In this document: piece by piece, positions 60,367-64,000 of the stretch
Numbering within the stretch: position 1 is the stretch's first letter
How the letters are laid out: every line of letters starts with the position of its first letter
NCBI GenBank assembly: GCA_002573585.1
Contig: PDNB01000003.1
Span: 310,001 to 374,000 of the forward strand
DNA: 64,000 nt
Source of the DNA: Helicocarpus griseus UAMH5409
Taxonomy: Eukaryota; Ascomycota; Eurotiomycetes; Onygenales; Ajellomycetaceae
Reading direction: 5' to 3'
Translations under genes and position numbers: made by a program
Notes under the pieces: model-generated
What the model saw: only the letters and a program-made list of their open reading frames with translations
Told to the model about the DNA's origin: nothing
Database searches by the model: none

Positions 60367-63300
60367 ATGGGTCGGTTTCGTGGTAAGTGCTGCTGGAAGA
60401 TTAACTCGGACAATTCCATTGTCGTACCCTTTTTCTGCCCGTGTGCCGTGCGCCGTGTGGTGCGCCCTGCAAATCCCATCGTACGCTAGGTTGCTAATCT
60501 TGCCATGTGATGCCAATAGTGTTTTCCTTCATCTCAGCCAATCGAGGCAACTCGAAGAGCAATGGATCGTCCCCTTCATCAACTCCAGTCCCCGCATCTA
60601 CCTCTCCTACTCCGGCCGCCTTCCTTTCCCGCCAGAGGAACAACACCGAATCTCCTCCTATCGACAAAGTCCCCTCTACTACAAACGCGGAATCTCCATC
60701 GCACGCTTTGAAGAAAACAGACCGAGCTGGCTCACGCCCTGCGTCGGCCGCATTCCCGCAACCGCCCCTCATGGATGTGGCTCCCGATACAATTCCGGAA
60801 CTAGAGCCGGTTTTCAACTACCTAAATAGCCAAGCCAACAAGCTCTACCAGGAAGGCTACTTTTTGAAACTAAATGATTTAGATACCAGTATGTGCCATA
60901 TATTACCTGTGTGCTCTCCAGTATTCTCGAGAGGGATTGGTGCTGATATTCATATGCTTTTGTTTAGGTGGTCGATCGTTTCAAGATAGACAATGGGTGG
61001 ATTGCTTTGCTCAGTTGATTGGAACTGTTCTCACAATCTGGGATTCAGCAGCGCTGGATGCGGCTGGCCCAGAAGGAGACGTTGCGCCCACTTTTATTAA
61101 CTTGGCTGACGCTTCAATTAAAATGGTATATATATCATTTTCTTTGCATCTGTTCATCGCCTATGGGTTTTTGGCTTTCGAGCACCATATACCGCAAAAT
61201 CAAGAAGCTGACGTCGTGAGCAGATTGAGACTCTGCCCACACGGAATCAAGGAAGCAGACCTCTCCATAATATCCTCAGCGTATCTACTGCGGGAAAGAA
61301 CCGATATCTTCTCCATTTCCCCTCGTTACATTCCTTAACCCAATGGACCTCCGCCATCCGGATATCTATGTTCGAGAATACCCTGTTGCAAGAATCATAT
61401 ACAGGCGCGCTTATTGCGGGCAAAGGGAAGACATTGAATGGCATTAAGAATATCCTAGATAAGACGAGATTTGTGTACGAAGACTGGGCGCGCGTTAGAT
61501 TTGGCCCCGGTACTCCTTGGAAACGGTGTTGGTGCGTCATATCCCCGCCGAATGAAAAGGAGCTCCAAAGGTTGAAAAAGGAGTACAAAAAGAAATCAGC
61601 CTATGACCGGAATGTCCCGTTGTTAAAAGGCACTATCAAATTCTTCGAGAATAAGAAGACGAAGAAGGTCAAGCCGATTGCTACGATCACGGATGCATTT
61701 TCGGCGTTTGCCATCTACCCGCAGTCCCGACCCTTGATTGAGCAGTCAACGCTGGTGAAGGTAGAAGGCAGAATAACGATACACACTCAACCTGAATCAA
61801 CTGCGGAAGGGTTCATTTTTGTCCTTCCAGAAGTTCACCCCGCCATCTCTGGTTTCGAGATGATGCTGCGCTGGCTGATACCGGTTTACGATGCCTTTCA
61901 CCTCTACGGACGACCAACTCGACTTATCGCAGATACTTCCAACACTCGCAGCTTGATGTTTGCACTCCCGAACCGTCGACGGACAGGTTACCTTGACGTT
62001 CTTGACGTTACTGCGCTGATTCATACTGAAGGGAGCAATAACTGGACTGAGCGAGAATGGCGAAAAGCGATGAAAGACGCCACAGCTAAAAAGATAGCCA
62101 CCAATAATAATAGCCGGGAGAGTAGCATTACTGGAAGCAGCCGTTTCAACCGAAGCAGCCTGCCAACGCGAAGCCGTACGTCGTTGCGGTTTGCGAATGG
62201 TATTACTGATCCTTCTCCGGCCGGCAGACCAGAGTATAATCATTCCAGCGATGCTGTCTATTCTATGCACCAAAAGGCGGGGCATTCCTCAGCTGGGAAC
62301 TATGACCGTAACTCTATGGGTCATAGACACTATCGGGGGCAGGCAACTCCGCCGTCAAGATCATCTTTTGAAAGGGCTGTGCCAGAAGAAGATGAACAGG
62401 CACCCGAGCCCCCTCCACACAATAATTCCCAGCATAACGGCGTATATGCAAACGGATATGATCAAAGGAACAGTTCGAATAGCGAGGTCTATGATTATGA
62501 GACGCAGGAACAACAGGCTGTCGGTAATGGCTATCGACAAAACCCGCCTCCTGCGCCTGTAGCGATGCCTCCCGCTTTCCTGCACGATCCCCGAAGCTTG
62601 CCGCCTGTTAGGCCCCAACCGTCGCCTGACCTTCAGAAAGTGGGGAATCGCATGTCGCAGGGGACTCTCTCCCAAATGGTAGATATCCACAAGGCGAATA
62701 ACATGGCTACTGCGGGCGCAGCAGCAGCGTGGAATGAGAAGAGGTCGGCTCAGCAGTCGAATGATCAAGGTCAGCGAGGGGTAGCGGAGAATGATGGTAA
62801 CAACGAGGAGAGACCTACTAACGTGAATGTTTCATCCCAAAGCCCAATAACCCTTAATACCCCCAAACCGTTTCCCCAAAGTACTCAGACTCCTGCAGTG
62901 GATGGCCCGATTCCGAATTCCTCCCGCCCTAATTCCTATGAAAAACGAAACTCCACAAGCTTCCTAACCCTCGATACCCGCAAAGCAACCACTCGAAAGC
63001 CTGCTCCGCAACCAATCCAGGATGTGAGAAGTCTCAGCCCTGACAGTCTAGGTAGTCTCCGCCACGCCATTGATGTTGATGCCTTGGACAAAGTCATGAC
63101 TCAAGACGGACCTCCCTCTCCGCTCCCCGAAAATGCCCAAGACGAAGAAAGCTTGTACGATCAGAATTCTGTGTCCTCTCCTGACTACGCTAGCTCTTAC
63201 AGGTCCTCAGTTTCGCGGCTGTCAGAAAAGTCTACATCACGACCAAGAATGGGAGTGATGAAGATAGTCGGAACTGAGGAGGAGAAGAAGTCTGAGGTGG

Positions 63301-64000
63301 TGATCGGGGATGCTCGTTATGAGCGTTCTGATGGTATTCCACCTCAGCCGGTCAACCCGGACATCCCACTCGTGGATTTTGGACCAACCCAAGCTTATAA
63401 TCCCACAACGAGGCGACCTAGCTCCTCAGATACACTCAAGCTTTTGACTCACAAGCGGATTCCTTCAGATGCTACTATTGTTCGGGATGAAATGCGAGCA
63501 TCTCCTGGCAAAGCCAACCATGGCAATGGAAGTGACCCTCACCTTCCTAAAACCCCGTCTAACGACGACCCACGGCGAAGTATGATTTGGCAGCCCGGGA
63601 TGGTGAGCGGACGAGCAAGCCCCGGCCCTCGTATTACGCCTGAACAGTTCGTGCAACAGCGAGCAGAGGCGAATCGAGCCGGTTCACACAACCGTGCTCC
63701 ATCTGGCGCCACTCCTCCCCCACGGCCAGCATCCGGCGACTGGACTAGTTACAAGTGTCAACAGTCAATGATGCATGATATGCCAGCGAGGCCTCACTCA
63801 CGAGGTGCCAGCACTATGCTTGCCCAGTCCGGAACTAGAACTACGCCCTCTCCTAGGCCAGTGTCTGGAGACTGGACCAATCCACGGCAGCAATCAATGA
63901 TGCGGGATATGCCTCCTCGTCCAAACTCCCGCGGGGCTAGCGTTATGCTCGGGCAGAATGATATCTCCTCCCACCTGAGTGCCCGCGAACAAGAGCATCT
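60367..64000 (+). CDS. CAF120: CAF120-like PH-domain protein of the CCR4-NOT complex (partial; runs off the right edge)
   Basis: In yeast Caf120 and its paralogue Skg3 associate with CCR4-NOT, which deadenylates mRNA and regulates transcription, and with bud-neck proteins. Exons are 60367-60382, 60520-60888, 60968-61125 and 61224 to the window end, where the frame is still open (over 1100 codons). The start MGRFRVFSFISANRG is followed by a Ser/Thr/Pro-rich segment. PELEPVFNYLNSQANKLYQEGYF precedes the conserved block SFQDRQWVDCFAQLIGTVLT. A PH domain spans about 268-400: DWARVRFGPGTPWKRCWCV, then KGTIKFFENKKTKKVKPIA and RPLIEQSTLVKVEG. The rest is low-complexity and Pro/Ser/Gln/Asn-rich, with a 44-residue repeat near the edge. 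The 16 nt first exon is short but in frame with a GTAAGT donor. Confidence 0.9.
63711..63974 (+). repeat. Two tandem 44-codon repeats in CAF120
   Basis: Within the CAF120 frame, the units beginning at 63711 and 63843 encode near-identical segments. Both run through PRP-SGDWT, QQSMM, DMP-RP and SRGAS-ML. The period is 132 bp, and the second copy has small changes. A third copy may lie past the window edge. Confidence 0.85.

Overview
This is a 64 kb window of a filamentous ascomycete (Pezizomycotina) nuclear genome. The evidence is short introns of about 40 to 125 nt with GTAWGT-type donors and YAG acceptors, a fungal-only gene set (HET-domain protein, fungal MFS monocarboxylate-type carrier, CAF120, PdeB-like phosphodiesterase), long AT- and pyrimidine-rich intergenic DNA, and no operons. 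The protein sequences look like Eurotiomycetes, possibly Onygenales; that assignment is inference. I see no rRNA, convincing tRNA, CRISPR array or intact transposon.

Layout, left to right: the N-terminus of VPS13 (- strand, cut by the window edge) diverges from a mitochondrial DUF3429/TMEM69 protein. Next come a four-helix membrane protein, glycerol kinase and a 68-residue Cys/His-rich protein. A 9.3 kb gene-poor stretch, with repeats and upstream ORFs near its right end, leads to a PdeB/PDE2-type cyclic-nucleotide phosphodiesterase. An Rdx/SelW-like redox protein (-), a small secreted Cys-rich protein (+), an aminoglycoside-phosphotransferase-like kinase (-) and the heterotrimeric G-protein gamma subunit (-) follow. 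A 4.2 kb divergent gap separates the last from eIF3a (+). Then come a HET-domain protein (+), an unknown Ser/Pro-rich protein (-), the NatB acetyltransferase catalytic subunit (+) and an MFS transporter (-). RPB6 (-) and TFIIIA (+) share a 352 bp divergent promoter. A 668-residue unknown protein (-) and the 5' part of CAF120 (+, cut by the right edge) end the window.

Most genes are housekeeping: lipid transfer, gene expression (eIF3a, RPB6, TFIIIA, NatB, CAF120) and glycerol metabolism. Two cAMP/G-protein signalling genes (phosphodiesterase and G gamma) lie about 7 kb apart and share a short upstream motif. RPB6, common to RNA polymerases I, II and III, is paired head-to-head with TFIIIA, the RNA polymerase III factor for 5S rRNA. 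The accessory genes are the HET protein, the APH-like kinase, the small secreted protein and two unknown fungal proteins.

Exon coordinates were assembled by hand from splice signals and reading-frame continuity. In every spliced model with a complete start and stop, the exon lengths add up to a whole number of codons. Start and end give the genomic span from start codon to stop codon, and exon limits are in the evidence text. No searches or RNA data were available.
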